Origin: Streptomyces sp. NBC_00259
GTDB taxonomy: Bacteria; Actinomycetota; Actinomycetes; Streptomycetales; Streptomycetaceae
Assembly (NCBI RefSeq): GCF_036181745.1
Contig: NZ_CP108080.1
Span: forward strand, 1,860,001-1,924,000
Reading direction: 5' to 3'
Length of the DNA: 64,000 nucleotides
This document shows, piece by piece, positions 52,361 to 63,281 of the stretch. The notes beneath the pieces were generated by a model. The model saw nothing but the letters and a program-made list of their open reading frames with translations, was not told the DNA's origin and ran no database searches. The translations under genes were made by a program, and so were the position numbers. The stretch's first letter is position 1. Every line of letters begins with the position of its first letter.

Positions 52361-52864
52361 TCATGGGGCGTCCGTGCGCGGCGGGCTGTCGTCGTTGCCG
52401 CGCCGGATCGTCCGCAGCGCCCGGCCCGGCCGCCAGGTCCGTACGACGAGTTCGTCGCCCTCGACCCCGGTGCGTACGGCCTCGGCCAGCTCGGCCCGGA
52501 AGAGATGGAAGGGCTGCGGCGCCTCGGTCGCCTCCTGGAACCGGGCCGTCACCTCCGGGTCGGTCACCTCGACCGCCCGTCCGCCGATCCGTACGTCCCC
52601 GTCGTCCATGGACGCGTCGGCCCCGGGATTCGCGTGGACGGCGAACCGCGGATCCCGGCGAAGGTCCAGTGCCTTGCGCGAGTTCGGCATCATCCCGAGC
52701 CACAGCTCCCCGAAGCGGAAGGTCACCTCGATCCCGGTCAGCCGCGGGGACCCGTCGGCGCGAAGGGTCCCGAGGACGTGGTGCGTGTACGTCTCGAAGC
52801 GTTGCCGCACGGTCGCGGCGAAGTCGGGCTCAGCCGCCTGAAAGTCTGCCCAGCTGTTGTTCAT
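52361..52864 (-). CDS. PNPOx-family FMN-binding protein
   Basis: Predicted 167 residues of the pyridoxamine-5'-phosphate oxidase-like split-barrel fold: HHVLGTLRADGSPRLTGIEVTF (cut) and LWLGMMPNSRKALDLRRDPRFAV (cut). Substrates of this family vary (flavins, F420, haem, mycotoxin-like lactones). The start at 52864 is the most N-terminal Met of the conserved fold and lacks a good Shine-Dalgarno. It converges on the dehydrogenase gene with a single base between stops. Confidence 0.82.
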   Translation of the reverse strand: MNNSWADFQAAEPDFAATVRQRFETYTHHVLGTLRADGSPRLTGIEVTFRFGELWLGMMPNSRKALDLRRDPRFAVHANPGADASMDDGDVRIGGRAVEVTDPEVTARFQEATEAPQPFHLFRAELAEAVRTGVEGDELVVRTWRPGRALRTIRRGNDDSPPRTDAP

Positions 52865-52941
52865 GGTTCCAGGAAAGCCGGGATACCCGACATCTCCTGT
52901 CGTGTTTTCGGCGGCCGAGGCGGCCGAGGGTACGCGTGGCG

Positions 52942-53664
52942 TTACGCGCGCACGATGCCCTGCGCGCGGGCGGCGGCCAGCCATGACGGGAATTCGGAGA
53001 CGAGCCGGTCGTACAGCTCGTCGTCCCGGACCTGCCGCGGGTCCTGGCCGGCGTGGAAGAAGCCCGCGTTGTCGACGGGCCGCTTGGCCGGGACGGCCAG
53101 GTCGTCGAGCTTCCGCAGGAACTCGAACTGGCGGCTGCCGGGGTCGCCGAAGCCGATGAACTGCCAGAACAGCGGCAGCTTCGCCGCCTTGCACAGATAG
53201 CGCTCGGCGGCGAGCTTGTTGATGGGACCGCCGTCCGTCTGGAAGACGACGAGAGCGGGCGCCGTGGCGCCGCTGTCCAGGTAGTGGTCGATGACCGCGT
53301 CCATGGCGAGGTGGTAGCTGGTCCTGCCCATGTGGCCGAGCCCGGCGACGATCCGGTCGATCCGGCCCTCGTGGTCGGCGAGCGCGATGTCCGTCTCCGC
53401 GTCGATGTCCGTGGAGAAGAACACGACCGGCACCCGCCCGTCGTCGTCGAGATGCGCCGAGAGCCCCAGCACCCGGTCGGCAAGAGCCTGGACGCTGCCG
53501 TCCTTGTAGTACGGCTTCATCGAGCCGGAGTAGTCGACGACCAGGTAGACGGCCGCGCGCTGACCGTTCAGCCCGTGCTTCTCCAGCGAGACGCCCGCGC
53601 TCTTGTACAGGCTGACGAGGGCCGGGGCGGACTCCTCCATCTTGCGGAGGCTGATACCCGCCAT
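52942..53664 (-). CDS. VWA-domain protein, TerF-like
   Basis: Predicted 240 residues. MIDAS motif DYSGSM at about residues 45-50, then Thr-Ser and Asp positions in HMGRTSYHLAMDAV and VVFQTDGGPI. The GISLRKMEESAPALVSLYKSAGVSL (cut) start resembles the TerF-type VWA proteins of tellurite or stress (ter) gene groups. It starts 2 nt after the DUF397 stop, so it is the third gene of an XRE-DUF397-VWA operon. No other ter genes are present. Confidence 0.85.
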   Translation of the reverse strand: MAGISLRKMEESAPALVSLYKSAGVSLEKHGLNGQRAAVYLVVDYSGSMKPYYKDGSVQALADRVLGLSAHLDDDGRVPVVFFSTDIDAETDIALADHEGRIDRIVAGLGHMGRTSYHLAMDAVIDHYLDSGATAPALVVFQTDGGPINKLAAERYLCKAAKLPLFWQFIGFGDPGSRQFEFLRKLDDLAVPAKRPVDNAGFFHAGQDPRQVRDDELYDRLVSEFPSWLAAARAQGIVRA

Positions 53665-53666
53665 GG

Positions 53667-53867
53667 CTAGATGACGCAGCCCTTCACGGCGGCGACGAAC
53701 GACGCCCAGCCCGCGGCCGGGAAGACGAGCGCGGGTCCCTCGGGCCTCTTGCTGTCGCGTACGGGGACGAGGCCAGGAAGCTCGGCGACCTCCACGCAAC
53801 TGCCGCCCGTGCCATCGCTGTAGGACGACTTGCGCCAGACGGCACCGTTCAACTCTGCGGTGTTCAT
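53667..53867 (-). CDS. DUF397 small protein
   Basis: Predicted 66 residues with WRKSSYSDGTGGSCVEVAEL, the DUF397 signature of Streptomyces small proteins found with XRE/DUF5753 regulators (WhiJ-type loci). The XRE partner overlaps by ATGA. Such pairs are proposed to act as a DNA-binding protein and its modulator. No enzymatic motif. Confidence 0.93.
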   Translation of the reverse strand: MNTAELNGAVWRKSSYSDGTGGSCVEVAELPGLVPVRDSKRPEGPALVFPAAGWASFVAAVKGCVI

Positions 53868-54694
53868 GGGATCCTGTAGTCCTCCGCCACCGATTCCAGC
53901 AGTTCGAGGGACGCCCTCGGCGACAGCGCGGCGGCCCTGGCGAGATCGTATGACCTCTGGCACTGCTCGACCAGGGCGGGATCGTCGATGAGTTGGCCGC
54001 TGCCCGCCCCTTCCGTGTACACCACCGCAGGTGCGTCGTCGAAGGTCATCACGGACACCATGCTGGCGATGAAAGCCTCGTTCATGGCGGCGAAGGGAAG
54101 CACCTGCACCACCGCCCTGCGGCTCCGTCCCTGTTCCGCGATGTGCAGGAGCTGCTCGCGCATCGCCTCGGGGCCGCCCATCGGCGTCCGGAGCACCGCC
54201 TCCTGGAGGATCGCCCACAGCACCGGCCTCGTCGGATCGCCGAGGACGCCCTGCCGGTCCATCCGGGCACGGACACGCTCCTCGACACTGTCCTGAGACG
54301 CGAACGGCGTGGCGGTGCGCGTGATGGCGCGCGCATACGTCTCCGTCTGGAGAAGTCCCGGTACCAGCACCGGCGCGTACTCGCAGATCGTCTTCGCCAG
54401 CCGCTCCAGCTCCGCCGCGTCCGCGAAGTAGTCCGCCACCTTCGATGTGCGGGCCAGCCGGCACAGCCGCTGAAGGTGCTCCCCGCTGCCCAGTACCTCG
54501 TCCAGCTGCTTCGACATCTCCAGCTGCGGCCGTCGCGTCGCGTTCTCGAACTGGCCGATGTAGGTGGCCGAGCAGAAGACCCGCTCCCCGACCTGTTCCT
54601 GCGAGAGCCGTGCGGCCTCGCGCAGTCTGCGCAGCTCCGAGCCGTAGAAGGCCCTCGGGTCGGTGTACGGGTCGGTGTTCCTGGGCTCGGTCAT
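53864..54694 (-). CDS. XRE-family regulator with DUF5753 domain (WhiJ-like)
   Basis: Predicted 276 residues. The N-terminal HTH (ELRRLREAARLSQEQVGERVFCSATYIGQFENATRR, split) is followed by DUF5753 (AKTICEYAPVLVPGLLQTETYARAI, split; RSRRAVVQVLPFAAM). ATG 54694 with AAGGGGA upstream. First gene of the XRE-DUF397-VWA operon. Paralogs elsewhere in Streptomyces control development. Confidence 0.93.
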   Translation of the reverse strand: MTEPRNTDPYTDPRAFYGSELRRLREAARLSQEQVGERVFCSATYIGQFENATRRPQLEMSKQLDEVLGSGEHLQRLCRLARTSKVADYFADAAELERLAKTICEYAPVLVPGLLQTETYARAITRTATPFASQDSVEERVRARMDRQGVLGDPTRPVLWAILQEAVLRTPMGGPEAMREQLLHIAEQGRSRRAVVQVLPFAAMNEAFIASMVSVMTFDDAPAVVYTEGAGSGQLIDDPALVEQCQRSYDLARAAALSPRASLELLESVAEDYRIP

Positions 54695-54798
54695 GGCCAA
54701 GGTCCCCTTTGCGCAACGCACTTGCCGGTCCCTACAGAGCGTATCCGTTGACCATCGCTGCGTGAGGGCGGAATCCGGTGTCCGCGCACGCGAACGCA

Positions 54799-54849
54799 CC
54801 GCGGCGCCTGCCCGGTGTCCGGTCGGGGACGGGTGGGCAGGCGCCGCGG
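54799..54849 (-). terminator. Terminator of gltBD
   Basis: A perfect 15-bp inverted repeat (CCGCGGCGCCTGCCC at 54799-54813, complement at 54835-54849) with a 21-nt loop, 44 nt past the gltD stop. Confidence 0.8.
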
Positions 54850-54892
54850 TCTGTTCCGTACGCCGTTGTACGGGACGTCTTCGGGGGTGGGA

Positions 54893-56353
54893 TCAGACCG
54901 TCAGGGAACGGTCCGTGGGGCGGATCGGGGCGGGCAGTTCGCTCACGCCCGTGAGGAAGCGGTCCACGCCGCGTGCCGCGGAGCGGCCCTCGGCGATGGC
55001 CCAGACGATGAGGGACTGGCCGCGACCGGCGTCGCCGGCGACGTACACGCCGGGGACGTTGGTCGCGAAGTCCGCGTCGCGGGCCACGTTGCCGCGCTCG
55101 TCCAGCTCCACGCCGAACTGCGAGACCAGGCCGTTCTGGACGTCCGTGCCGGTGAAGCCCATGGCGAGGGTGACCAGCTGGGCCGGGATGACGCGCTCGG
55201 TGCCCGGCTTCTGGGTCAGCTTGCCGTCGACGAACTCGACCTCGATCAGGTGCAGGGACTGGACGTTGCCGTCCTCGTCGCCCTCGAAGTGGGTGGTGGA
55301 GACGGAGTAGACCCGCTCACCGCCCTCCTCGTGCGCGGACGTCACCTTGTAGAGCATCGGGAACGTCGGCCAGGGCTGGTGGCCCGGACGGTCCTCGCCC
55401 GGACGCGGCATGATCTCCAGCTGGGTGACGGACGCCGCGCCCTGGCGGTGGGCGGTGCCGACGCAGTCCGCGCCGGTGTCGCCGCCGCCGATGACGACGA
55501 CGTGCTTGCCCTCGGCGGTGATCGGCGGCGCCACGAAATCGCCCTCGACGACCTTGTTGGCGAGCGGCAGGTACTCCATCGCCTGGTGGATGCCGTTCAG
55601 CTCACGGCCCGGGACGGGCAGATCGCGAGCGGTGGTGGCACCGGCGGCGATGACGACGGCGTCGTACCGGCGGCGCAGCTTCGCCGCGTCGATGTCGCGG
55701 CCGACCTCCACGCCGGTGCGGAACTTGGTGCCCTCCGCGCGCATCTGCTCGATACGGCGGTTGATGTGCCGCTTCTCCATCTTGAACTCGGGGATGCCGT
55801 AGCGCAGCAGTCCGCCGATGCGGTCGGCGCGCTCGTACACGGCGACCGTGTGGCCGGCGCGGGTCAGCTGCTGGGCGGCGGCGAGGCCCGCCGGGCCGGA
55901 GCCGATGACCGCGACCGTCTTGCCGGACAGCCGGTCCGGGGGCTGCGGCTTGACGTCGTTGGCGTCCCACGCCTTGTCGATGATGGAGACTTCGACGTTC
56001 TTGATGGTGACGGCGGGCTGGTTGATCCCGAGGACACAGGCCGACTCGCAGGGGGCGGGGCACAGCCGGCCGGTGAACTCCGGGAAGTTGTTGGTGGCGT
56101 GCAGCCGCTCGCTCGCGGCCTGCCAGTTCTCGCGGTAGGCGTAGTCGTTCCACTCGGGGATCAGGTTCCCCAGCGGACAGCCGTTGTGGCAGAACGGGAT
56201 ACCGCAGTCCATGCAGCGCCCGGCCTGCTTGCTGATGATCGGCAGCAGGGAGCCGGGGACGTAGACCTCGTTCCAGTCCTTGACGCGCTCACCGACCGGA
56301 CGGGTCCTGGCGACCTCGCGTCCGGTGGTCAGGAAGCCCTTGGGGTCAGCCAT
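54893..56353 (-). CDS. gltD: Glutamate synthase small subunit
   Basis: Predicted 486 residues. N-terminal iron-sulfur Cys motifs [17 protein letters not shown] and [17 protein letters not shown]-binding [13 protein letters not shown] and NADPH-binding [11 protein letters not shown]. It passes electrons from NADPH to GltB to make two glutamates from glutamine and 2-oxoglutarate. Overlaps gltB by 8 nt. Confidence 0.96.
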   Translation of the reverse strand: MADPKGFLTTGREVARTRPVGERVKDWNEVYVPGSLLPIISKQAGRCMDCGIPFCHNGCPLGNLIPEWNDYAYRENWQAASERLHATNNFPEFTGRLCPAPCESACVLGINQPAVTIKNVEVSIIDKAWDANDVKPQPPDRLSGKTVAVIGSGPAGLAAAQQLTRAGHTVAVYERADRIGGLLRYGIPEFKMEKRHINRRIEQMRAEGTKFRTGVEVGRDIDAAKLRRRYDAVVIAAGATTARDLPVPGRELNGIHQAMEYLPLANKVVEGDFVAPPITAEGKHVVVIGGGDTGADCVGTAHRQGAASVTQLEIMPRPGEDRPGHQPWPTFPMLYKVTSAHEEGGERVYSVSTTHFEGDEDGNVQSLHLIEVEFVDGKLTQKPGTERVIPAQLVTLAMGFTGTDVQNGLVSQFGVELDERGNVARDADFATNVPGVYVAGDAGRGQSLIVWAIAEGRSAARGVDRFLTGVSELPAPIRPTDRSLTV

Positions 56354-59300
56354 TGGTCGCCGCCTCCATCATCTTCTCGGTGGTCTCGCGCTCGGAGAGA
56401 CCGGCGAGCTCAGCGGCGTCCTTGGCGGCGAGCACTGCCTTGTACGTGGTCGGGATGATCTTGCTGAACCGGGCCGCGGCCGCGTCCCAGTCCGCGAGGA
56501 GCTTCTCGGCGACGGTGGAGCCGGTCTCCTCGTGGTGGCGGCGCACGACATCGTGCAGCCACTGCTTGTCGGTGTCGGACAGGGCCTCGACGGCGTCCAC
56601 GTTGCCGGCGTTGACGTTGTCCTTGTCGAGGTCGACGACGTACGCGATACCGCCGGACATGCCGGCCGCGAAATTGCGTCCCGTGCTGCCGAGGACGACG
56701 GCGTGGCCGCCGGTCATGTACTCGCAGCCGTGGTCGCCCACGCCCTCGGAGACCACCAGCGCACCGGAGTTGCGGACGCAGAAGCGCTCGCCGGTGCGGC
56801 CGCGCAGGAACAGTTCGCCGCCGGTGGCGCCGTAGGCGATGGTGTTGCCCGCGATGGTGGAGTACTCGGCCAGGTGGTCGGCACCGCGGTCCGGGCGGAC
56901 GACGACGCGGCCGCCGGAGAGGCCCTTGCCGACGTAGTCGTTGGCGTCGCCCTCCAGGCGCAGCGTGACGCCGCGCGGCAGGAACGCGCCGAAGGACTGG
57001 CCGGCCGAGCCGGTGAAGGTGATGTCGATGGTGTCCTCGGGCAGGCCCGCACCGCCGAACTTCTTGGTCACCTCGTGGCCGAGCATCGTGCCGACGGTCC
57101 GGTTGATGTTCCGGATCGCGACCTGGGCGCGGACCGGCTGGGCCTCCTCCGCACAGGCCGCGGCCAGCGCGTCGGCGGACAGCTTGATCAGCTCGTTGTC
57201 GAGGGCCTTCGCCAGGCCGTGGTCCTGCTCGACCAGCTGGTGCCGTACGGCGCCGTCGGGCAGATCGGGCACGTGGAAGAGCGGCTTCAGGTCCAGGCCC
57301 TGCGCCTTCCAGTGGTTCACGGCCTGGGTGGTGTCCAGCAGCTCGGCGTGGCCGACGGCCTCCTCCAGCGTGCGGAAGCCCAGCTCGGCGAGCAGCTCGC
57401 GGACCTCTTCCGCGATGAACTCGAAGAAGTTGACGACGAATTCCGCCTTGCCGGTGTAGCGCTCACGCAGGACCGGGTTCTGGGTGGCGATGCCGACCGG
57501 GCAGGTGTCCAGGTGGCAGACGCGCATCATGACGCAGCCGGAGACGACGAGCGGCGCGGTCGCGAAGCCGAACTCCTCGGCACCGAGCAGCGCGGCGATG
57601 ACGACGTCCCGTCCGGTCTTCAGCTGACCGTCGGTCTGCACGACGATCCGGTCACGCAGACCGTTGAGCAGCAGCGTCTGCTGGGTCTCGGCGAGGCCGA
57701 GCTCCCAGGGGCCGCCCGCGTGCTTCAGCGACGTGAGCGGGGACGCGCCCGTACCGCCGTCGTGGCCGGAGATGAGGACCACGTCGGCGTGCGCCTTGGA
57801 GACACCCGCGGCGACCGTGCCGACACCGACCTCGGACACCAGCTTCACATGGATGCGGGCGGCCGGGTTGGCGTTCTTGAGGTCGTGGATCAGCTGAGCC
57901 AGGTCCTCGATGGAGTAGATGTCGTGGTGCGGCGGCGGCGAGATCAGGCCGACGCCGGGGGTGGAGTGCCGGGTCTGGGCGATCCACGGGTAGACCTTGT
58001 GGCCGGGCAGCTGGCCGCCCTCGCCGGGCTTGGCGCCCTGGGCCATCTTGATCTGGATGTCGTCCGCGTTGACCAGGTACTCGCTCGTCACGCCGAAGCG
58101 GCCGGAGGCGACCTGCTTGATCGACGAGCGGCGCGTCGGGTCGTAGAGACGGTCCGGGTCCTCGCCGCCCTCACCGGTGTTGGACTTGCCGCCCAGCTGG
58201 TTCATGGCGATGGCGAGGGTCTCGTGCGCCTCCTTGGAGATGGAGCCGTACGACATGGCGCCGGTGGAGAAGCGCTTGACGATCTCGCTGACCGGCTCGA
58301 CCTCGTCGATGGAGATCGGCTCGCGGCCGGACGTGAAGCCGAAGAGCCCGCGCAGCGTCATCAGGCGCTCGGACTGCTCGTTCACGCGCTCCGTGTACTG
58401 CTTGAAGATGTCGTACCGCTTGCTGCGCGTGGCGTGCTGCAGGCGGAAGACGGTCTCGGGGTCGAAGAGGTGCGGCTCGCCCTCGCGGCGCCACTGGTAC
58501 TCGCCGCCGATCTCCAGCGCGCGGTGCGCCGGGGCGATGCCGCTGGCCGGGTACGCCTTGGCGTGCCGGGCGGCGACCTCCTTGGCGACGACGTCGAGAC
58601 CGGCGCCGCCGATCTTCGTCGCCGTGCCGTTGAAGTACTTGTCGACGAAGGCCTCGTCGAGACCGACGGCCTCGAAGACCTGGGCGCCGCGGTAGGAGGC
58701 GACGGTGGAGATGCCCATCTTGGACATGACCTTGAGGACGCCCTTGCCGAGGGCGTAGATCAGGTTGCGGATGGCCTGCTCGGGCTCGATGCCCTCGATG
58801 AACGTACCGGCGCGCAGCAGGTCCTCGACGGACTCCATCGCCAGGTACGGGTTGACGGCGGCGGCTCCGTAGCCGATGAGCAGCGCGACGTGGTGCACCT
58901 CGCGGACGTCACCGGCCTCGACCAGCAGGCCCACGTGGGTGCGCTGCTTGGTGCGGATGAGGTGGTGGTGCACGGCGGCGGTGAGCAGCAGCGACGGGAT
59001 CGGGGCGTGCTCGGCGTCGGAGTGCCGGTCGGAGAGCACGATGATGCGGGCCCCGCCCTCGATCGCGGCGTCGGCCTCGGCACAGATCTGCTCGATACGG
59101 GCGGCCAGCGCGTCGCCGCCGCCGGAGACCCGGTAGAGGCCCGCCAGCGTCACGGCCTTCATGCCGGGCATGTCGCCGTCGGCGTTGATGTGGATGAGCT
59201 TGGCCAGCTCGTCGTTGTCGATCACCGGGAACCGCAGGGTGACGGACCGGCAGGAGGCCGCGGTCGGGTCCAGCAGGTTGCCCTGGGGGCCGAGGGACGA

Positions 59301-60911
59301 GTACAGCGAGGTGACGAGCTCCTCGCGGATGGCGTCCAGCGGCGGGTTGGTGACCTGCGCGAACATCTGGGTGAAGTAGTCGAAGAGCAGCCGCGGGCGC
59401 TCCGAGAGGGCCGCGATCGGGGAGTCCGTACCCATGGAGCCGAGGGGCTCACCGCCGGTGCGGGCCATCGGCGCCAGCAGGACGCGCAGCTCCTCCTCGG
59501 TGTAGCCGAAGGTCTGCTGGCGGCGGGTGACCGAGGCGTGGGTGTGGACGATGTGCTCGCGCTCGGGGAGGTCCTCGAGCTCGATCTCGCCGGCCTCCAG
59601 CCACTCCTGGTACGGGTGCTCGGCGGCCAGTCCGGCCTTGATCTCGTCGTCCTCGATGATGCGGTGCTCGGCGGTGTCGACGAGGAACATCCGGCCCGGC
59701 TGGAGGCGGCCCTTGCGGACGACCTTGGCGGGGTCGATGTCCAGGACGCCGACCTCGGAGGAGAGGACGACGAGTCCTTCGTCGGTGACCCAGTAGCGGC
59801 CCGGGCGCAGACCGTTGCGGTCCAGGACCGCACCGACCTGGGTGCCGTCGGTGAAGGTGACACAGGCCGGGCCGTCCCAGGGCTCCATCATCGTGGAGTG
59901 GTACTGGTAGAAGGCGCGCCGGGCCGGGTCCATGGAGTCGTGGTTCTCCCACGCCTCGGGGACCATCATCAGGACGCTGTGCGGGAGCGAGCGGCCGCCG
60001 AGGTGGAGCAGCTCCAGGACCTCGTCGAAGGAGGCGGAGTCGGAGGCGTCCGGCGTACAGACGGGGAAGATCCGGTCCAGCTTCTCGTTCCCGAACAGGT
60101 CGCTGACCAGCTGGGACTCACGGGCGCGCATCCAGTTGCGGTTGCCCTTGACCGTGTTGATCTCGCCGTTGTGCGCGACGAAGCGGTACGGGTGGGCGAG
60201 CGGCCAGCTCGGGAAGGTGTTGGTGGAGAACCGGGAGTGCACCAGGGCCACGGCGGTGGCGAAGCGGCGGTCCGAGAGGTCCGGGAAGAAGGGCTCCAGC
60301 TGGCCGGTGGTCAGCATGCCCTTGTAGACGATCGTGCGGGCGGAGAGCGAGGGGAAGTACACCCCGGCCTCGCGCTCGGCGCGCTTGCGCAGCACGAACG
60401 CCTTGCGGTCGAGAGCGATGCCGGTGGCCTCGCCGTTCCCGTCCGCGACGAACAGCTGGCGGAAGGCCGGCATCGTCGAGCGGGCGGTGGCACCGAGCAG
60501 CTCGGGGGCGACGGGGACCTCGCGCCAGCCGAGGACGTTCAGGCCCTCTTCGGCGGCGATCGTCTCGATCCGTGAGACGGCGTCGTCCTGCTCGTCCTGA
60601 GGGACGAAGGCGATGCCGACGGCGTACGAACCGGCCTCGGGAAGCTCGAATCCGGCGACCTCGCGCAGGAACGCGTCCGGGACCTGGAGCAGGATGCCGG
60701 CGCCGTCGCCGGAGTCGGGCTCGGAGCCGGTGGCGCCGCGGTGCTCGAGGTTGCGCAGTACGGTCAACGCCTGCTCCACCAGCTCATGGCTGGCAACACC
60801 GGTCAGGGTGGCCACGAACCCGACACCACAGGCGTCGTGTTCGTTACGGGGGTCGTACATCCCCTGCGGGGCGGGGCGACCGTCCATGGGCGACCAGGCG
60901 TAGGAACGCAT
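56346..60911 (-). CDS. gltB: Glutamate synthase large subunit
   Basis: Predicted 1521 residues. ATG 60911 has GGGAGAGC upstream. The propeptide ends before Cys28 in EHDACGVGF, the N-terminal nucleophile of the glutaminase domain. The synthase barrel ([29 protein letters not shown], split) and the C-terminal beta-helix ([29 protein letters not shown], split) follow; the Cys-rich loop [19 protein letters not shown] carries the 3Fe-4S cluster. Full length. Upstream lies a possible GlnR half-site. Confidence 0.97.
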   Translation of the reverse strand: MRSYAWSPMDGRPAPQGMYDPRNEHDACGVGFVATLTGVASHELVEQALTVLRNLEHRGATGSEPDSGDGAGILLQVPDAFLREVAGFELPEAGSYAVGIAFVPQDEQDDAVSRIETIAAEEGLNVLGWREVPVAPELLGATARSTMPAFRQLFVADGNGEATGIALDRKAFVLRKRAEREAGVYFPSLSARTIVYKGMLTTGQLEPFFPDLSDRRFATAVALVHSRFSTNTFPSWPLAHPYRFVAHNGEINTVKGNRNWMRARESQLVSDLFGNEKLDRIFPVCTPDASDSASFDEVLELLHLGGRSLPHSVLMMVPEAWENHDSMDPARRAFYQYHSTMMEPWDGPACVTFTDGTQVGAVLDRNGLRPGRYWVTDEGLVVLSSEVGVLDIDPAKVVRKGRLQPGRMFLVDTAEHRIIEDDEIKAGLAAEHPYQEWLEAGEIELEDLPEREHIVHTHASVTRRQQTFGYTEEELRVLLAPMARTGGEPLGSMGTDSPIAALSERPRLLFDYFTQMFAQVTNPPLDAIREELVTSLYSSLGPQGNLLDPTAASCRSVTLRFPVIDNDELAKLIHINADGDMPGMKAVTLAGLYRVSGGGDALAARIEQICAEADAAIEGGARIIVLSDRHSDAEHAPIPSLLLTAAVHHHLIRTKQRTHVGLLVEAGDVREVHHVALLIGYGAAAVNPYLAMESVEDLLRAGTFIEGIEPEQAIRNLIYALGKGVLKVMSKMGISTVASYRGAQVFEAVGLDEAFVDKYFNGTATKIGGAGLDVVAKEVAARHAKAYPASGIAPAHRALEIGGEYQWRREGEPHLFDPETVFRLQHATRSKRYDIFKQYTERVNEQSERLMTLRGLFGFTSGREPISIDEVEPVSEIVKRFSTGAMSYGSISKEAHETLAIAMNQLGGKSNTGEGGEDPDRLYDPTRRSSIKQVASGRFGVTSEYLVNADDIQIKMAQGAKPGEGGQLPGHKVYPWIAQTRHSTPGVGLISPPPHHDIYSIEDLAQLIHDLKNANPAARIHVKLVSEVGVGTVAAGVSKAHADVVLISGHDGGTGASPLTSLKHAGGPWELGLAETQQTLLLNGLRDRIVVQTDGQLKTGRDVVIAALLGAEEFGFATAPLVVSGCVMMRVCHLDTCPVGIATQNPVLRERYTGKAEFVVNFFEFIAEEVRELLAELGFRTLEEAVGHAELLDTTQAVNHWKAQGLDLKPLFHVPDLPDGAVRHQLVEQDHGLAKALDNELIKLSADALAAACAEEAQPVRAQVAIRNINRTVGTMLGHEVTKKFGGAGLPEDTIDITFTGSAGQSFGAFLPRGVTLRLEGDANDYVGKGLSGGRVVVRPDRGADHLAEYSTIAGNTIAYGATGGELFLRGRTGERFCVRNSGALVVSEGVGDHGCEYMTGGHAVVLGSTGRNFAAGMSGGIAYVVDLDKDNVNAGNVDAVEALSDTDKQWLHDVVRRHHEETGSTVAEKLLADWDAAAARFSKIIPTTYKAVLAAKDAAELAGLSERETTEKMMEAATNG

Positions 60912-60975
60912 CGGCTCTCCCGTCGTCGTCGTGGCATATGGCGGTGCCGAGGGACGACGTTGGCCCTCCGCTGAA

Positions 60976-60991
60976 ATTTCGTGCAGGTTAC
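60976..60991 (-). promoter_or_regulatory. Possible GlnR half-site upstream of gltB
   Basis: On the minus strand, GTAAC-CTGCAC-GAAAT fits gTnAc-n6-GaAAc, the actinobacterial GlnR half-site, except for the final T. It is 65-80 bp upstream of the gltB start. No second half-site with correct spacing was found. Confidence 0.4.
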
Positions 60992-61256
60992 ATGATGGAG
61001 TGGTTCTCGACTAGCGGATAGACCATTCCAACATGCGGACACCGCGGTCTGGGGTCTGGTAGCGGCGCAGGTGGGGACGGGTGCGGACAGATCGCCATCC
61101 ACGGACCCGGATGCAGAGCAGGCTTCGTTGCCCACAGCGCTTACGGCTCATGCCCGGTGGTTAAGGATTCGAAACCGCCGGGTAACGGCTCCTGATGTGA
61201 GCCACGTCCAGTGTCGCATTCGGCGGCCCGATCGGGCACCGGGACATGCGTCACAA

Positions 61257-61280
61257 CCTCCGGGCAGAAGGTCCCGGAGG
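61257..61280 (-). terminator. Hairpin downstream of the VIT gene
   Basis: CCTCCGGG at 61257-61264 pairs with CCCGGAGG at 61273-61280 around an 8-nt loop, 36 nt past the stop of the minus-strand VIT gene. Confidence 0.65.
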
Positions 61281-61315
61281 CTGTGTTTCCGCAGGTGGGG
61301 CGGCAGGAGGTCCGT

Positions 61316-62044
61316 CTAGACGGCTGCCCCTACGAGGGACCCGACGGCGTACGTCAAGGCCGCCGCGGCGCCACCCAGGGCGAGCTGGCGCAGGCCGCTG
61401 AACCACCAGCCGCGTGCGGTGACCCTGGCGACCAGCGCACCGCAGGCGAACAGCCCCAGCAGCGCCAGCAGGACCGCGGGCCACAGGGCCGTGGCGCCGA
61501 GGAGATACGGCAGCACCGGCACCAGCGCGCCCAGCGCGAACGAGCCGAAGGACGAGACGGCCGCGACCGTGGGCGACGGCAGATCGTCCGGGTCGATGCC
61601 GAGCTCCTCGCGGGCGTGGATCTCCAGCGCCTGCTCGGGGTCCCTGGACAGCTGCACGGCCACCTCGCGGGCGAGCCGGGGCTCGACGCCGCGCGCCACG
61701 TACAGCGCGGCCAGCTCCTCCATCTCGTCCACCGGATGCCCCAGCAGCTCGCGACGCTCGACGTCCAGTTCCGCCTGGACGAGCTCACGCTGCGAGGCCA
61801 CCGAGGTGTACTCGCCCGCGGCCATGGAGAAGGCTCCGGCCGCGAGGCCCGCGAGCCCCGTGACGACGATGACCTGCTGCGACACGGCACCGCCCGCGAC
61901 ACCGGTCATCAGCGCGAGGTTGGAGACGAGTCCGTCCATCGCGCCGAACACCGCGGGACGCAGCCAGCCGCCGCTCACATCGCGGTGCGTGTGGTTGTCG
62001 CGATGCGCCTCGTGGAGTGTCGCCTCGGTCTCGATGATGGACAC
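61316..62044 (-). CDS. VIT1/CCC1-family Fe/Mn transporter
   Basis: Predicted 242 residues. GTG 62044 has GGGGAGAG upstream. Five or so membrane segments with the VIT signature FGAMDGLVSNLALMTGV and the cytoplasmic helical domain carrying Glu-rich VEPRLAREVAVQLSRDPEQALEIHAREELGI (split). Family members move iron or manganese into vacuoles or out of the cytoplasm. Confidence 0.9.
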   Translation of the reverse strand: MSIIETEATLHEAHRDNHTHRDVSGGWLRPAVFGAMDGLVSNLALMTGVAGGAVSQQVIVVTGLAGLAAGAFSMAAGEYTSVASQRELVQAELDVERRELLGHPVDEMEELAALYVARGVEPRLAREVAVQLSRDPEQALEIHAREELGIDPDDLPSPTVAAVSSFGSFALGALVPVLPYLLGATALWPAVLLALLGLFACGALVARVTARGWWFSGLRQLALGGAAAALTYAVGSLVGAAV

Positions 62045-62285
62045 AGCTCTCCCCTTGCTTCCTTGCGGTTCGTCCGTACTGCCAGGGCGGGTTCGTACGG
62101 CGTCCCGCTCCCCCTCGACGTCTCGAAAGTACGCGCGATGTAAGGGTCGCGCCAGCAAGGCAGGCTTTACTTACCTGGTGGCAGGCGGGTGACACCGACG
62201 CTTCCCGCGCCGCACTCGGCGCCCCGCGTGGCAGAGATCGAGCAAGAGGCCCAGTGGGTCCAGTGGGGCACGAAGGGGTGACGCG

Positions 62286-63281
62286 GTGGACTGGATTGCA
62301 TGCGATCGGGCCCGCGGCGCGCTCCTCGGACTGGCGGTGGGCGACGCGCTGGGGGCGCCGGCGGAGAACATGCGGCCGTCCGAGATCCGCCGCAGGTGGG
62401 GCCGGATCGAAGGCTTCGTGACCGACACTCCGGCCGGCACGGACGACACGGAGTACGCGATCTTCTCCGGGCTGCTGCTCGCCCGGCACGGGTCCGCGCT
62501 CACCGTCTCGCATGTCGAGAACGCCTGGCACCACTGGATCGCCGACCTCGACGAAGGGCCGTTCCGGGGCGCGGGCTTCAGTGAGCGCGGGACGCTGGAG
62601 AACCTCCGCCGCGGTCTGGCCGCGCCCATCACCGCGCAGCACCGGCACGCCTGGAGCGACGGGCTGGCGATGCGGGCGGCGCCGTTCGGCGTCTTCGCGG
62701 CGGGCCGCCCCGACGAGGCGGCGCGGCTGGTCGCCATCGACGGCTGCGTCAGTCACGACGGCGAGGGCATCTACGGCGGGCAGGCCGTGGCGGCGGGGGT
62801 GGCGGCGGCGATGGCGGGAGCGGGACCGGCCGGGGTGATCGGCGCGGCACTGTCCGTCGTGCCCATGGACTCCTGGACCGCGCGCTCCATGCGCCGCGCG
62901 GTCGTCGCGGCGGAACGGGCGGAGACGGATCCGCTCAGCCGCGAACGGACGGTCCGCTCCGCGGTCGTCATCGGCGGCTACCCCTGGACGGACCTGGCTC
63001 CCGAGGCCGTCGGCCTCGCCTTCGGGGCGTTCGCGGCGGCCCGCGGCGACTTCCGTACGTCGGTCCTGACCGCGGTCAACATGGGCCGCGACGCCGACAC
63101 CACGGCGGCGGTCGCGGGGGCGCTGGCCGGCGCGCTGGTGGGGGCCTCCGCCATTCCGGCGGACTGGGCCGCCGCGATCGGCCCCGTCCGGGGCAGCTGC
63201 CTCCCCTCGATGCGCGGCTATCACGTCCTGGACATCGCAGACCTCCTCACCCCGTACGACGACACCGAGGCCGCCCCATGA
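62286..63281 (+). CDS. ADP-ribosylglycohydrolase (DraG family) 1
   Basis: Predicted 331 residues. The N-terminal RGALLGLAVGDALGAPAEN and metal-binding TDDTEYA (first Asp pair) and GRDADTTAAVAGALAGA (second Asp pair) are conserved, so the two-magnesium site is intact. It removes ADP-ribose from proteins or related molecules. GTG 62286 with AAGGGG upstream. Overlaps the next gene by ATGA. Confidence 0.9.
   Translation: MDWIACDRARGALLGLAVGDALGAPAENMRPSEIRRRWGRIEGFVTDTPAGTDDTEYAIFSGLLLARHGSALTVSHVENAWHHWIADLDEGPFRGAGFSERGTLENLRRGLAAPITAQHRHAWSDGLAMRAAPFGVFAAGRPDEAARLVAIDGCVSHDGEGIYGGQAVAAGVAAAMAGAGPAGVIGAALSVVPMDSWTARSMRRAVVAAERAETDPLSRERTVRSAVVIGGYPWTDLAPEAVGLAFGAFAAARGDFRTSVLTAVNMGRDADTTAAVAGALAGALVGASAIPADWAAAIGPVRGSCLPSMRGYHVLDIADLLTPYDDTEAAP

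Larger units (their letters stand above)
60912..61315. other. Intergenic region between gltB and the VIT gene
   Basis: About 400 bp holding the gltB promoter region (with the GlnR-like half-site at 60976-60991) and, at the other end, the terminator of the VIT gene (61257-61280). The stretch 61000-61250 shows no gene. It is AT-richer than its surroundings around 60975-61035. Confidence 0.5.

Noticed and set aside
56280..60575. A 1431-residue open frame opposite gltB
   Set aside because: It mirrors gltB with the low-complexity Gly/Val/Asp composition typical of antisense frames in GC-rich genes.
62159..62178. Possible iron box upstream of the VIT gene (CAGGTAAGTAAAGCCTG on the minus strand)
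   Set aside because: Only the outer CAGG/CCTG arms pair, and the match to the DtxR/IdeR consensus is weak.
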